NCBI RefSeq assembly: GCF_003217355.1
Contig: NZ_QJTK01000017.1
Span: forward strand, 1-61,080
Length of the DNA: 61,080 nucleotides
Direction: 5' to 3'
DNA from: Rhodobacter viridis
Lineage (GTDB): Bacteria; Pseudomonadota; Alphaproteobacteria; Rhodobacterales; Rhodobacteraceae
Shown: one piece after another, positions 8,944 through 18,781 of the stretch
Numbering within the stretch: the stretch's first letter is position 1
Layout: each line of letters begins with the position of its first letter
The notes under the pieces: model-generated
Told to the model about the DNA's origin: nothing
Database searches by the model: none
Seen by the model: only the letters and a program-made list of their open reading frames with translations
Made by a program: the position numbers and the translations under genes

Positions 8944-9570
8944 TCATCGCATCATCCAGCCGATCAGCGCTTCGAGCTGAGGACCGAAGGACAGTGCGCC
9001 GCGGCTGGCGATGGCGCAGAATTCCACCGAGGGGCCGGGCAGGGTCCGCACCTCGTCGAACCCGGCCTCGAGCAGACGGCTGGCGAGCGACGCCTCGGTG
9101 AAGCCGGTACGATGGGCCATGAAGACATTGCCCTGGGCGATCGAGCTGCGATGGCCGTAAAGCACATCAAGCGCCGAGATCGGCCCGGCGGGCGAGCCGT
9201 AAAGCGGTCGGGCCGGATCTGCGGGATCGAATTGCGCGACGACTGCGGCCAGATCGGGCAGACGCAGCATCAGCATCCCGTCGCGGTGCAGGATCCGGGC
9301 AAATTCGCGCAGCACCGCATCGACCTCGTGATCATGGAAATGCTCGATCACATGCGAGCAATAGATCAGATCGGCCGCGCCATCGGCGATGACCGGGCGC
9401 AGATCGCCGAGATTGCTGCAGATATCGGGGCGACAGTCCGGGTTGATGTCGACCCGGATCTCGCGCCAGTCGGCAAAGGGCGCCGGATCGGGCAGCAGCT
9501 CGAACAGCCGCTGCGGCCCCGATCCCATGTTGAAAAGCGTCTGACGTGTCTGGTCCTGCATCGAACTCAT
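8944..9570 (-). CDS. Class I SAM-dependent methyltransferase
   Basis: The 208-residue product has a short class I Rossmann methyltransferase fold: EIRVDINPDCRPDI at the SAM site, ADLIYCSHVIEHF at motif IV, and REFARILHRDGMLMLRLPDL. The HVIEHF and LRxDG...LPDL pattern is common in methyltransferases of glycan clusters that modify sugars. I chose the ATG at 9570, preceded by CAGGAAAG; the open frame continues 34 codons upstream into the preceding gene. It begins 19 bp after the GT2 gene stop and is followed by the giant glycosyltransferase, so it probably acts in the same pathway. The acceptor is unknown. Confidence 0.8.
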   Translation of the reverse strand: MSSMQDQTRQTLFNMGSGPQRLFELLPDPAPFADWREIRVDINPDCRPDICSNLGDLRPVIADGAADLIYCSHVIEHFHDHEVDAVLREFARILHRDGMLMLRLPDLAAVVAQFDPADPARPLYGSPAGPISALDVLYGHRSSIAQGNVFMAHRTGFTEASLASRLLEAGFDEVRTLPGPSVEFCAIASRGALSFGPQLEALIGWMMR

Positions 9571-9589
9571 GTCTTTCCTGAAAGAGCGG

Positions 9590-11803
9590 TCAGAAGCCGT
9601 CGGGGAGGGGACGGGCGATCGGATATCCCGCACATCGCGGTGCGGGATCGCGATGCCGCAGCGACAGGCCACGGTAGGGCAGGCCGTCGAGCGCGAAGAG
9701 CGGATGGAATTGCGTGTCGTTCAAAAGCGCCTCGCGCCATTTCGCGCGCAGGCTGGCCAGTTCGCGCTGCATCCGCAGCCCCGCCGGTGTCCCGCGCTCG
9801 CGCCCACGGCTGAGCGACTCGTGATGACGGATCACCGCATGCGGGCTCAGCACCAGCCGGTAGCCCGCCGCGCGCAGCTTCAGCCCGTAGTCGACATCGT
9901 TGAAATTCACCGCGAAGCGCTCGGCATCGAAGCCGCCGAGCCTTTCGAACAGGTCACGCCGCGTCAGCAGCATCGCCGCGGTCAGCCCGCCCGGTTCATG
10001 GGCGCAGCGCAGCATCTCGGCATAGCCGGGATCGCCGCGCATCCGATCTTCGAAGGCATGCACCGCGCCCACCCAGGGCCCGAGCGTGACGCCGCCATGC
10101 TGGATGATCTCGCTTGCCCGCATCATCAGCGGCCCGACCGCCCCGGTGCTGTCCTCTGCCAGCCGCCCGGACAATTCGGCCAGCACGCCGGGGACGGGAA
10201 AATCGACGTCGTTGTTCATGAAACAGAGCTGCGCGTGCCGTGCCTGCGCGGCGGCGAAATTGTTCATGCGGGCGAAGTTGAAGCCGCCTTCGACGCGCAG
10301 GATGCGGGCGCCGTCGCTTTCCAGCCGGTCGAACAGCGCCAGCGCCTCGGGCGCGTCGGAGGCGTGATCGACGATCATCAGATCCAGATCGAAGCCGGGA
10401 TTCTGCGTGCGCAGCCCGGCAATCGCCGCGTCGAGCAGGGCGGCGTTGTTGCGGCTGGGCACGATCACCGAAATCGCCCTGTGCCGCGCCGGCCGGTTCA
10501 GATGCAGCGCGGGAAACAGCGCCCGGGGACGCGGGCTCTCCTGCACCCGGGTTCCGGGGGGCAGCAGCCCCGGCGCGTGCAGCGCCGCCGCAAGGGCCGC
10601 GCTACGCGCCGCGCAGCTGGCCCGCAGCGCCGCAGCTTCGGCGATGCCGCCCGGATGCGGCAGATGCCAGATCTGCCGCCGATCGGGGGCCTGCCCCGCG
10701 GGGGCAAGCCAGGCCAGAAGCAGCGCCGCGAGCGAGGCCGCGGGCGTTTGCAGCGCCGCCACGGGCAGGGCAAAACAAAGCGCGGCATGCCCCTGTTCGA
10801 GCAGCCTCTCCCAGTCGAAGGCGGGCATCAGCAGCGGCCAGAGCGTGCCATCGCTTTCGCGCAGCGCCAGATCGCAAAAGACCGCGCGGGCCTCCGGCAT
10901 GCGCGGCAAGGCGGCCAGCATCCGCTCGGCAAAGGCGGGCAGCGGGCGGATGTCACGATGCGCCAGCAGCACCCAACCGCTGCCCGGGATCGGGTAAGCG
11001 ATGCCGTCCGCTGCAACATCAAAGCTGCCGGGCCAATCCGCCGTCTCCGACAGTTCCGGGTAAAGCGCACCGTAGCCCTCCAGCCCCATGCTGTTGCCAA
11101 GCAGACCCTCCCAAGCGCGATCGAGCCGACGCTGATGCGCCTCGGTTCCGGGCACCTGCCCGCGGTCAAGTTGCGCCACCAGCGCATTCGGCCAGGCGAT
11201 CACCTCGACCGGGCTGCCGTCCAGAACCTGTCCGGTCGAGGTCGCGACATGGATCGCATGCAGCTGCCCGTCGGCGAGCGCCGGATCGAGAAACAGATCA
11301 AAGGCGATCGCCTTGCCCATCGGGTCCTGCGGTTCGCCCACATGCTGCCAGCGCCAGACCCGACTGCGGCCGACCAGACGATCCTCTTCGAAGGCCAGAA
11401 TTTCGTAGGCGGGCAGGGAGGTCACGCCATCCTCGAGCCGTCCGGCCAGCGTCAGGCCCCGCACCGCCCAGACGGCGCCGGGGGCGGTCACCGGGGCCGC
11501 CCGCCCCCCGCGCAGGTCGGCCAGCGTTCTTTCGGCAAGGACGTGGTCGGTGCCCAGAACCTCGAGCCGGATCAGGTCGGCGTCGTGCAAGGCGGCCAGA
11601 TTGAGCGTGAGGGCAAAGCCCTCGCCCGGGTCGGCTGCGGCGCTAGGGGGGGCGGTCAGTGGCAGATCGGCGGCCACGGCGCCTTGAAACCGGTCGTTGA
11701 CGAACAGGCCGATGTGCCAGCGCCGCCCCGGCTCTTGCGGGGCGAACAGGCGCCCTTGCAAAAGCGCAGGAGCGATCAGGGACAGGTCATGTTGAAACCG
11801 CAT
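9590..11803 (-). CDS. GT2-family glycosyltransferase with long N-terminal extension
   Basis: A 737-residue protein whose first ~430 residues look beta-rich and include FVNDRF-type turns like the modules of the giant glycosyltransferase. A GT2 domain spans ~440-700: ISVIVPSRNNAALLDAAI, LMIVDHASD, GFNFARMNNFA, LCFMNNDVDFP (the nucleotide-sugar DxD region) and NFNDVDYGLKLRAAGYRLV near the acceptor site. The chosen start (11803) has AAAGGGAA upstream and overlaps the end of the preceding gene by 17 bp; an ATG at 11833 is an alternative. It belongs to the minus-strand glycosyltransferase run and is probably translationally coupled to its neighbour. Donor and acceptor are not evident. Confidence 0.82.
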   Translation of the reverse strand: MRFQHDLSLIAPALLQGRLFAPQEPGRRWHIGLFVNDRFQGAVAADLPLTAPPSAAADPGEGFALTLNLAALHDADLIRLEVLGTDHVLAERTLADLRGGRAAPVTAPGAVWAVRGLTLAGRLEDGVTSLPAYEILAFEEDRLVGRSRVWRWQHVGEPQDPMGKAIAFDLFLDPALADGQLHAIHVATSTGQVLDGSPVEVIAWPNALVAQLDRGQVPGTEAHQRRLDRAWEGLLGNSMGLEGYGALYPELSETADWPGSFDVAADGIAYPIPGSGWVLLAHRDIRPLPAFAERMLAALPRMPEARAVFCDLALRESDGTLWPLLMPAFDWERLLEQGHAALCFALPVAALQTPAASLAALLLAWLAPAGQAPDRRQIWHLPHPGGIAEAAALRASCAARSAALAAALHAPGLLPPGTRVQESPRPRALFPALHLNRPARHRAISVIVPSRNNAALLDAAIAGLRTQNPGFDLDLMIVDHASDAPEALALFDRLESDGARILRVEGGFNFARMNNFAAAQARHAQLCFMNNDVDFPVPGVLAELSGRLAEDSTGAVGPLMMRASEIIQHGGVTLGPWVGAVHAFEDRMRGDPGYAEMLRCAHEPGGLTAAMLLTRRDLFERLGGFDAERFAVNFNDVDYGLKLRAAGYRLVLSPHAVIRHHESLSRGRERGTPAGLRMQRELASLRAKWREALLNDTQFHPLFALDGLPYRGLSLRHRDPAPRCAGYPIARPLPDGF

Positions 11804-13634
11804 CGGATCGGGTTTTCCCTTTCTGGGAGCCATGATGCGCCAGAACCTGCGCCTCGAAGGCGCGGCTGGCCGCGGCAGAAAACGGGCCGAGCGGCAGGGC
11901 GGCGAGTGTCGCCCTGGATGCCGTGTCGGTCAGAAGGATCGCGTGACCATCCGGCGCTTGCGTCAGGTGCAAGGAATGGTCGGGGTCGATGGCAAGCCCC
12001 GCCGCGACGAGGGCGGTCGCGGGCACCGGCCGCAGCCGGGCAAAGCGCGCGGTCTCAAGGACGCGGGGCAGGGGTGTCAGGCTGGGCAGCAGCACCGGGC
12101 CGCCCGCGACATCGGGCAAACGGATCTGCCGCACGCCCTCGGCCCGCGCGGGTTCGGGCTGCGGGTGTGGCACCCAGTCAGGGGCAAGCGCCGCGAGAAG
12201 CCGATGCCGGGCCTCGGCCAGCGGATCGAGCGCGGTGAACCGGGCATAGGTCGCGGCATGATCGGGAAAACGCTGATGCAGACGCCGCCGATTGCGGGCC
12301 ACAAGGGCGCGTTTCTGCGCGCCATAGGTCACGCTGCCCACATGGCCGACGAAGCAATCCGCCGCCGCCACATGGCGCCAGCCGAGCCGGGAGGCGCGCA
12401 GACAGAGATCGACATCCTCGTAATAGCCGCTTTCATAGACGGTCGAAAGCGGGGCGACGGCGCGCAGGCAGGCCTCGGAAATCAGCAGGGCGAAACCGTT
12501 GCCGCAGGGGACGTCGATCGCAAGGCCGGGGTTGAGCCGGGCGGCGGCTGCCGCCAGGCGGTCGCAGAGCGCTGGCGCGGGCATTGCGGCGAGAACCCCG
12601 GGGCCAAGCAGGCTGAAGCTGCCGGCGCTGTTCGAGAGCGGCGTCACCGTGCCGATCTCGGGATCGTCGAGATGCGCGCGCAGACGCGCCAGCGTGCCCG
12701 CGGGCAGCCAGACATCGGAGTTGAGCAAGAGCACCGGGCCGGGACCGATCGCGGAAAGCCCCAGATTGACGGCGGCGGTGAAGCCGCTCCCGACCTCATT
12801 GCGCAACAGCTGAACCTGCCCGGGCGCGCGGGCCATGCAGTCTTTCAGTCGCGCCGCCGTTTCGGGCCGATGCGAGCCGTCGTCGACGAGGATCAGCCGC
12901 GCCGCAGGATGGGTCTTGAGCTCTGCCAGAACCGAGCTCAGCGCGGCCGCAAGGGCATCGCCGCCGTCGTGCAGCGGCATGACGATCCAGAGCCAGGCGG
13001 GATCCCCCGTCCCGAGAACCGGCGCCGGTTGCGGAGCGGGGAGGGCCGGCACCTCGATCCGCTGGCTTTGGCCTCGCACGCCGAGGGTCAGGCTGCGATC
13101 TTGCCCCGCGCGTCGCGCCACCACCAGGTCGACGCAGTCGACTTTTGCAGAGCCCGGGGCGCGCAGCAGGTCGAGGTGGTCGTCCGCATCGCTGCCCTGC
13201 AGGGTGATTTCGTCCTCGGGGCGTTTGAGCACGATGACCCGCAGACAGGTCGGGTGCAGATGGGTCGCGACCTTCGGCAGATCGGCGGGATCGAGACAGG
13301 GCAGGGCGTGATGACGCAGTGCGGCGGATGCCGTGGGATGGGTGATCAGCTCGCGCGCGGCGACGCGGTCCTCGGCTGTGGGGGGGCGATCGGCGGCAAG
13401 CTTGCAGCGCAGTGCGAGGAGGGTCGGATCCTCCGGGTCGATCGACCGCGCCAGATCCAGATCGCGCAGGGCAAGATCGGTTTCGCCCAGATGGGTCAGC
13501 GCCAAGGCGCGTTCAAGAAAGAAGCTGGCGGCAGGGGCGCGGGTGCGATCAAGGGCATGGTGCAGCCGGATCAGGCGATCCGCGGCTTCGGGAACACTCC
13601 TGTTTTCCCCGCGATGTGATGGCCCTTGATGCAT
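11787..13634 (-). CDS. GT2-family glycosyltransferase with N-terminal TPR-like segment
   Basis: The 615-residue protein opens with a short helical repeat (FLERALALTHLGETDLALRD) resembling a tetratricopeptide unit. The GT2 domain begins near residue 215: LWIVMPLHDGGDALAAAL, RLILVDDGSH, GFTAAVNLGL, VLLLNSDVWLPAGT (DxD-type motif), and YYEDVDLCLRASRLGW. The ATG at 13634 follows AGGACAG. It is 63 bp downstream of the small RTX gene and overlaps the next glycosyltransferase, consistent with one transcript running from 14798 toward 4572. Substrates are unknown; the RTX linkage raises the possibility of protein or surface-layer glycosylation, which is inference. Confidence 0.82.
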   Translation of the reverse strand: MHQGPSHRGENRSVPEAADRLIRLHHALDRTRAPAASFFLERALALTHLGETDLALRDLDLARSIDPEDPTLLALRCKLAADRPPTAEDRVAARELITHPTASAALRHHALPCLDPADLPKVATHLHPTCLRVIVLKRPEDEITLQGSDADDHLDLLRAPGSAKVDCVDLVVARRAGQDRSLTLGVRGQSQRIEVPALPAPQPAPVLGTGDPAWLWIVMPLHDGGDALAAALSSVLAELKTHPAARLILVDDGSHRPETAARLKDCMARAPGQVQLLRNEVGSGFTAAVNLGLSAIGPGPVLLLNSDVWLPAGTLARLRAHLDDPEIGTVTPLSNSAGSFSLLGPGVLAAMPAPALCDRLAAAAARLNPGLAIDVPCGNGFALLISEACLRAVAPLSTVYESGYYEDVDLCLRASRLGWRHVAAADCFVGHVGSVTYGAQKRALVARNRRRLHQRFPDHAATYARFTALDPLAEARHRLLAALAPDWVPHPQPEPARAEGVRQIRLPDVAGGPVLLPSLTPLPRVLETARFARLRPVPATALVAAGLAIDPDHSLHLTQAPDGHAILLTDTASRATLAALPLGPFSAAASRAFEAQVLAHHGSQKGKTRSDAVST

Positions 13635-13697
13635 GTCTGTCCTGTCCGCCGCGAGAAACTGCCGCCCGCCTTGGGGGGGTGGCAGTCGTCGTTACGG

Positions 13698-14798
13698 TCA
13701 GAGGTGCACGTCGTGATCGTTGAACTTGAGGCCTTCGACCTCGCGGACCGTCACGGTCGAGCCGTCGCCGAAGGTGATCACGGTTTTTCCGCCAATCACG
13801 CGCACGGTGACATCGTCGAAGTTGGCATCGATGCGCACGGTATCGGTGTCGGCGCCGCCCCAGATCGTGTCGCCTGCGGTCGCGATGAACTGGTCGTTGC
13901 CCGCGTCGCCGCGCATCACATCGGCACCTGCCCCGCCGGTCAGCGTGTCCGCGCCCGCGCCGCCCCACATGACATCATCACCAGTGCCGCCAAGCAGCCG
14001 ATCCGTGCCCGCGCCGCCCTGAAGCGTATCCGCTCCGATGCCGCCCGAGAGCGTGTCGTTGCCCGTGCCGCCGTCGAGCGAGTCGTTGCCGGTGCCGCCG
14101 TCAAGCGAGTCGTTGCCGGTCCCGCCCGACAGCGTGTCGAGGCCTGCGCCGCCAAAGAGCGTGTCAGCGGCCTCGTCGCCCAGGAGCGTGTCGTCGCCGT
14201 CGCCCCCGCTCAGCATGTCGCTGCCCATGCCGGCATCAAGCACGTCGTTTCCGGTGCCGCCATCGAGCGAGTCGTCGCCGTCGCCCCCGTCCAGCAAGTC
14301 GTTGCCGACGTCGCCCAGCAGCGTGTCATTTTCGGTGCCGCCGTTGAGCATGTCGTTTCCGGCGCCGCCCAGCAGCGAGTCGTTTCCGGCCTGTCCAAGC
14401 ACCGTATCGTTGCCGATGTCGCCTGACACAGTATCTGCGCCGGTGCCACTCCAGATCAGGTCGTTGCCCCGGCCACCGCTACCGGCATCGTTTCCTGCGC
14501 CCAGCGAGATGGAATCATCGCCCGCCGCGCCGATCAGTTCGTTGGCCCCCCGCGTGCCGATCAGGACCCTGTCCGCAGAGCCGGTGGTGGTGATCGTCAG
14601 AGTGCCGTCGTCGGCTTCGCGAACCACCACTTCCGCCGAACGCGGGCGCGGATCGTTGGCGTCAAGACGCGCGACGGTGATGGTTTCCGGCGGTGTTCCG
14701 AGAGCATCAACGATGCTGCCTGCCCACTGCATCGGCACGCCGAGCGCGGCAAGGCCATGCTTCACTTCGGTGACTGACGTATACTCGTCAACAGCCAT
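13698..14798 (-). CDS. RTX calcium-binding repeat protein
   Basis: A 366-residue acidic protein without a signal peptide. From about residue 75 to 330 it is composed of RTX nonapeptides (GGxGNDxLxGGxGNDxL), which fold into a calcium-loaded beta-roll outside the cell. The N-terminal ~70 residues have no recognised domain. The C-terminus ([16 protein letters not shown]) fits an uncleaved type I secretion signal. A strong site, AAGGAGAT, precedes the ATG at 14798. It is directly downstream of the type I exporter operon in the same orientation, the usual arrangement for a dedicated substrate. Confidence 0.88.
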   Translation of the reverse strand: MAVDEYTSVTEVKHGLAALGVPMQWAGSIVDALGTPPETITVARLDANDPRPRSAEVVVREADDGTLTITTTGSADRVLIGTRGANELIGAAGDDSISLGAGNDAGSGGRGNDLIWSGTGADTVSGDIGNDTVLGQAGNDSLLGGAGNDMLNGGTENDTLLGDVGNDLLDGGDGDDSLDGGTGNDVLDAGMGSDMLSGGDGDDTLLGDEAADTLFGGAGLDTLSGGTGNDSLDGGTGNDSLDGGTGNDTLSGGIGADTLQGGAGTDRLLGGTGDDVMWGGAGADTLTGGAGADVMRGDAGNDQFIATAGDTIWGGADTDTVRIDANFDDVTVRVIGGKTVITFGDGSTVTVREVEGLKFNDHDVHL

Positions 14799-14950
14799 GT
14801 GGATCTCCTTGAATTCACTTCGGCAAAGGAACTTACCGGGCGCTCTGCCCGGGAGAGGGGCTGCCGGATCGAGGATCCCGAGCAGGTGCCGCAGACACTA
14901 AGACAAGGAGGCAGCTATCGTAAACAGATAATTCATTACAGATTGAACAA
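14799..14950 (-). other. 152-bp leader of the small RTX gene
   Basis: The stretch separates the RTX ATG from the stop of the upstream secretion-cluster gene. Its distal half (about 14915-14965) is clearly AT-richer than its surroundings, as expected for a promoter, but no confident -35/-10 pair was assigned. A weak AACAA-N7-TTGTT inverted repeat (14947-14963) with a T-run lies on the plus strand, where no gene ends. Confidence 0.35.
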
Positions 14951-15739
14951 TCATAGGTTGTTTTTTCGGGATGGCTTCGGAGCCCCGTAAACCTTGTATT
15001 TGCGAGCGCCCCGCTGCTCTGTCGCGGCGGTCATCGACCCGCCCGAAACGGGGCTTTCCGGCAGCAGCGCAAGGCCGATTCGCAGCAGCGGATCATCGGT
15101 TCCATTGCCCCGCAGGCGCAGAACCGTGCCCTCGGCCTCGATCCTGCCTGCCTGGGCGAAATCGGCGGTGATGCGTAGAACTTGCGGCTCCTTGCGTTGC
15201 TCAACCCAGATCTTGAGGTCGGTGAAAGGGTGATTGCCGCGGGCGGCGTGCAGCCAGTTGCCCGGAGCAGCGATCCGCCCGCTGACCATGTCCTGAACCC
15301 GAAGGCGCGCTTGGCCCGGAGGCAGGGCGAGGCACAGCCCGGTGATCGGGGCATCCGACCCCCGGGTCGGGGCCGGTTCGCCAAATTGCACGGCGCTGAT
15401 CCGGCCATCCTGCCGTCGCACCAGCGCGTCGATCCGGTCGCATTTTGCGCAATTGTCTTGAGACAGATACACGAGTTCAAGGCCGCCCACCGGCTTGCCC
15501 TCCCCCGAGGCGGCGGTGATGTCGACCGCGAGACGGCTTTCGCGGTTGCAGCGGATGATGCAGATCTCTCCGGGGCGGCTCAGAGTGCCGCTCGCATTGC
15601 CTGCCTCGAACATCAGGGTCAGTTGGCCCAGGCTCTCGGCGGGAACCACCGGGCGGATCACCGCATCGGCCAGCATCCCCTCGGGCTGCACGAAGGTCAG
15701 CGTCAAGATCCCCGGTGCAAGCGTCAGCAGTTCCCGCAT
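14951..15739 (-). CDS. Uncharacterised protein of the type I secretion cluster
   Basis: A 262-residue soluble protein with no recognised domain. It contains a CAKC pair (DNCAKCDRIDALVRR) and predicted beta-rich segments rich in Leu/Ile/Val. It lies 16 bp after the HlyD-type adaptor stop and just before the small RTX gene, so it is probably co-transcribed with the exporter. The ATG at 15739 is preceded by CGGAGACC; the frame stays open 25 codons further upstream inside the adaptor gene. A role in substrate maturation or in the glycan machinery is possible but nothing in the sequence proves it. Confidence 0.6.
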   Translation of the reverse strand: MRELLTLAPGILTLTFVQPEGMLADAVIRPVVPAESLGQLTLMFEAGNASGTLSRPGEICIIRCNRESRLAVDITAASGEGKPVGGLELVYLSQDNCAKCDRIDALVRRQDGRISAVQFGEPAPTRGSDAPITGLCLALPPGQARLRVQDMVSGRIAAPGNWLHAARGNHPFTDLKIWVEQRKEPQVLRITADFAQAGRIEAEGTVLRLRGNGTDDPLLRIGLALLPESPVSGGSMTAATEQRGARKYKVYGAPKPSRKNNL

Positions 15740-15755
15740 TCTGGTCTCCGATCGA

Positions 15756-17078
15756 TCATTTTTCGCGCATCGCGCCATCAAGGCGGCGCAGCATCGGGCC
15801 GACAAGATAGGCAAGGGCCGAGCGGGCTCCGGTCGGCATGATCGTGGTGGCCGTCATCCCCGCCACCAGATCCTTGCGCTGGGCTTCGGGCAGCGTGGCT
15901 TCGTCGAGCACGATCCGCGCTTCGTAATAGCTCGCGTGACGCGCGGCATCGACGATCCGGTCCTTGGAGATCGACAGCACCCGCCCGCGCGAGGGCGCCA
16001 GCTTCAGCGACTGGAAGGCGGGAAAGGTGATCAGCGCCGCACCGCCCGGCTTGACGCCGTCGATGTCATTCGGTGCCACCTCGCTCGAGATAACGTATTG
16101 GTCGTCGCGGGGGGCGATTTTCAGGATCGTCTCGCCGGGGCGGATCACCGCGCCGATGGTGCCAAGGATGCTTTCCTGCACCGTGCCATCGACCGGAGCG
16201 CGGACCTCGACGCGGCGCAGCGAATCCGAGGCGATGATCAGATCGCGTTCACGGGTCTTCATGTCGCGCGACAGCGCCTCGGCCTGATCGGCGGCGCGGC
16301 GGCTGAAGTCCTGTTCCTGCTGCACCATCTGCAGCCGGTAGCCCGCGATCGCCTGCCGGATCCGGGCGATGTCGATTTCGGATTGCGCAATGCTCTGCTC
16401 GGTATCGAGCAGCAGGCGCTCGAGTTCGGTCACCCGCGGCTGGCTGGTCAGCCCCTTCAGGCGCAGGGCCTTCTGATCCTGCAGATCCGCGCGCAGAAGA
16501 TTGGCCTGCCGGTTGCTGATGTCGCGGCGGACCTCGTTGCCATGCACCTCTTCCTCGGCCTGCCGCACATAGGTTTCCAGCAGTTCATGCGCCTTCTCGA
16601 CCTCGGCGCGGTGCATGTCGAACTGCTGCTTTTCGCGCTCTACCACCAGCGCCACCGCCGGATTGGTGTCGGCACGCCGACGGATATCCTCGGAGAAGGT
16701 CAGATCGGTTCCGCCGGAGATTTCGGCCTGCAACCGCTCCATCTGCACCCGGTCGGTCAGCAACTGCGTCGTCAACAGATCCGCCGTCGCAGCACTTTGC
16801 GTCGGGTCGAGGCGCAGCAGCAGATCCCCCGCCTTCACCGTGTCACCATTGTGGACGTGAAACTCGCTCACGATCCCGCCTTCCAGATGCTGGATCAGCC
16901 GGGTCGTGTTGGCGTTTTCAAGCACCCCGCTCGCCACCACCGCACTGTCGAGACGCGCGATCGAGAGCCAGCCGCCAAAGACGCCGAAGGTCAGGAAGAT
17001 CGTCGCCACCGAGGCCCGCAGCGCCCGGGTCGCATGGGTCATGTACAAGGACTGGACGGGGCTTTCCGAACCGCTCAT
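15756..17078 (-). CDS. Type I secretion membrane fusion protein, HlyD family
   Basis: This 440-residue protein links the inner-membrane ABC exporter to the outer-membrane channel. It has one membrane segment at ~22-44, the biotinyl-lipoyl half (VVASGVLENANTTRLIQHLEGGIV, a hallmark of HlyD/PrtE adaptors), a long coiled-coil hairpin (~100-290) and the second lipoyl half plus beta-barrel (RRVEVRAPVDGTVQ). Length matches the family. Its ATG overlaps the stop of the ABC gene by four bases (ATGA), so translation is coupled. No TolC homologue is beside it; the outer channel must come from elsewhere. Confidence 0.92.
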   Translation of the reverse strand: MSGSESPVQSLYMTHATRALRASVATIFLTFGVFGGWLSIARLDSAVVASGVLENANTTRLIQHLEGGIVSEFHVHNGDTVKAGDLLLRLDPTQSAATADLLTTQLLTDRVQMERLQAEISGGTDLTFSEDIRRRADTNPAVALVVEREKQQFDMHRAEVEKAHELLETYVRQAEEEVHGNEVRRDISNRQANLLRADLQDQKALRLKGLTSQPRVTELERLLLDTEQSIAQSEIDIARIRQAIAGYRLQMVQQEQDFSRRAADQAEALSRDMKTRERDLIIASDSLRRVEVRAPVDGTVQESILGTIGAVIRPGETILKIAPRDDQYVISSEVAPNDIDGVKPGGAALITFPAFQSLKLAPSRGRVLSISKDRIVDAARHASYYEARIVLDEATLPEAQRKDLVAGMTATTIMPTGARSALAYLVGPMLRRLDGAMREK

Positions 17079-18781
17079 GGCAGCACCTCAGGGCCCGGGG
17101 CATCTTGCGGCGGCATCTGCAGCAAGGGATTGCCCGCCGCGCGCAGCCGCCACAGGATCTCGTCGCGGGTGGCGAAGGAATGCATGTAGCCATCCATGAT
17201 CACGAGGATGTAGTCGCAGCAGCCCAGCATGTTGGACTTGTGCGTGCTGAAGAAGATCGTCGAGCCCGAGCGACCCAGATCAAGCATGGTTTCGATCAGC
17301 CGCGCCTCCGCCTCGGCATCGAGCGCCGAGTTCGGTTCGTCAAGAATGATCACCCGGGGCTTGCCGTAGAAGGCCCGGGCCAGCGCGATCCGTTGCCGCT
17401 GGCCGCCCGACAGCGGGACCCCGCCATCTTGCAGCTGAAAGCCGAGACCGCGACCGCGCGCCTGCACGATGTCAAGCGCCCCGGCGCGGCGCAGCGCCTC
17501 GGTCACCTCTGCGGAGCGGCTCGGATCGAAGGGGGCGAAGCGGGTCACGTTCTGCCAGATCGTTCCGGGCAGAAGGTCCATCTCCTGCGGCAGATAGCCG
17601 GTGGCGTCACCGTGCTGCGCCTCGGGCCATTGCTCGATCGGGAAGCCGTCGATCCGCACCGTGCCGGTGTCGGGCCGCATCGCACCCGACAGCACGCGCA
17701 GCAGGCTGGATTTGCCGGCGCCGCTCGGGCCGATGACGCCGACGATAGAGCCGGCCGGCACGTCGAAGCGGATGCCCGAGAGGATCGGCTTGCCATCACT
17801 GCCCGCAAGGCCGAGGTTTTCGCAGCTGACCCGGCCCACCATCGGCGGCAGCGCCAGATCGGCGCTGGGCGGCACCGATGCGAGCAGCGCCGATATGCGG
17901 GTGGTGGCGACGCGGAATTCGTTGATCATCGACCAGTTGCGCGCCAGCGACAGTGCCGGGCCGATGCCCCGCGTCATCACGAGAAAGGCCGCCATGCCAT
18001 CGGCCGGGCTGACCTTGTCGAGCAGGTACAGCACCGCGCCAAGCCCCATGGTCAGAACCATCTGGCTTTGCTGCAGCACATGGATCGCGCTTTCCAGAAC
18101 CCCGGTCCGCTGTTCGCCCTCGAGGCTGACCTTGGCGGCTTTGGTCTCGAGGTTGATCCATTCCCGCCGCACGCCGGGCAGGATGTTCTGCGCCCGGATC
18201 GCCTCGCGGCGGGCGGCGGTCGCGATGCCGAAGGCAAAGGCCTGATCCTCGTGTGCGCGCGCGCACTTGCGCATCTCGTGATCGATCCGGCGGGCCCTTG
18301 TTCCCAAAAGCGCCAGCGCCGCGATGTAAAGCAGCGCCAGCCCGCCAAAGGCCGGGTGCAGCACGAACAGCACCGCGATGAAGATCGGTGCCAGCACCGC
18401 ATCCATCAGCAGCTCGATCAGCGGGCCGGTCAGCACCTGCCGCACGGTGCCCAGATCCGCATAGGCGCGGAACGCCTCGGGGGTATTGCCGCGATGCACG
18501 GCGTCGAAGACCCCCTGCCGCAGGTCCGCATCGATCGACAGCCCGATCGCGAAGAGCGCCCGGCCACGGAAATGGTGCAACACCGTCCAGATCATGAGCA
18601 AGGCCAGCGTCAGCGCGGTCAGGAAGAACAGCGTTTCCCAGCTCCGGCTGTTGTAGACGCGGGTGCTGACCTGCAGCATGTAAATGAAGGGAACAAGGGC
18701 CAGCAGAGCGATGAAGACACTGTGAAACCAGATCTGAAGATACTTTCCCTTCATGCTCTGGAAAATGGATGACACCTTCAT
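17075..18781 (-). CDS. Type I secretion ABC permease/ATPase (PrtD type)
   Basis: A 568-residue half-transporter that energises export of uncleaved RTX substrates. The N-terminal membrane domain has about six helices (for example SVFIALLALVPFIYML and LLIELL-like stretches through residue ~290). The ATPase follows: Walker A GPSGAGKSS near residue 345, signature LSGGQRQRIALA near 460, and Walker B VIILDEPNSALD near 478. There is no C39 peptidase domain, as expected for PrtD/HasD-type systems. I chose the ATG at 18781 after GGGAAAC; the frame extends upstream 28 codons into the divergent promoter region. It heads the secretion operon with the adaptor. Confidence 0.93.
   Translation of the reverse strand: MKVSSIFQSMKGKYLQIWFHSVFIALLALVPFIYMLQVSTRVYNSRSWETLFFLTALTLALLMIWTVLHHFRGRALFAIGLSIDADLRQGVFDAVHRGNTPEAFRAYADLGTVRQVLTGPLIELLMDAVLAPIFIAVLFVLHPAFGGLALLYIAALALLGTRARRIDHEMRKCARAHEDQAFAFGIATAARREAIRAQNILPGVRREWINLETKAAKVSLEGEQRTGVLESAIHVLQQSQMVLTMGLGAVLYLLDKVSPADGMAAFLVMTRGIGPALSLARNWSMINEFRVATTRISALLASVPPSADLALPPMVGRVSCENLGLAGSDGKPILSGIRFDVPAGSIVGVIGPSGAGKSSLLRVLSGAMRPDTGTVRIDGFPIEQWPEAQHGDATGYLPQEMDLLPGTIWQNVTRFAPFDPSRSAEVTEALRRAGALDIVQARGRGLGFQLQDGGVPLSGGQRQRIALARAFYGKPRVIILDEPNSALDAEAEARLIETMLDLGRSGSTIFFSTHKSNMLGCCDYILVIMDGYMHSFATRDEILWRLRAAGNPLLQMPPQDAPGPEVLP

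Noticed and set aside
4443-9101. 1552-codon open frame on the plus strand
   Set aside because: It is the antisense of the large glycosyltransferase; translation is Arg/Gln/His-rich with no family pattern and no ribosome site. High GC codon bias keeps antisense frames open.
14947-14963. Plus-strand intrinsic terminator (AACAA-N7-TTGTT then T-run)
   Set aside because: Stem is only 5 bp of A/T-rich pairs and no plus-strand gene ends there.
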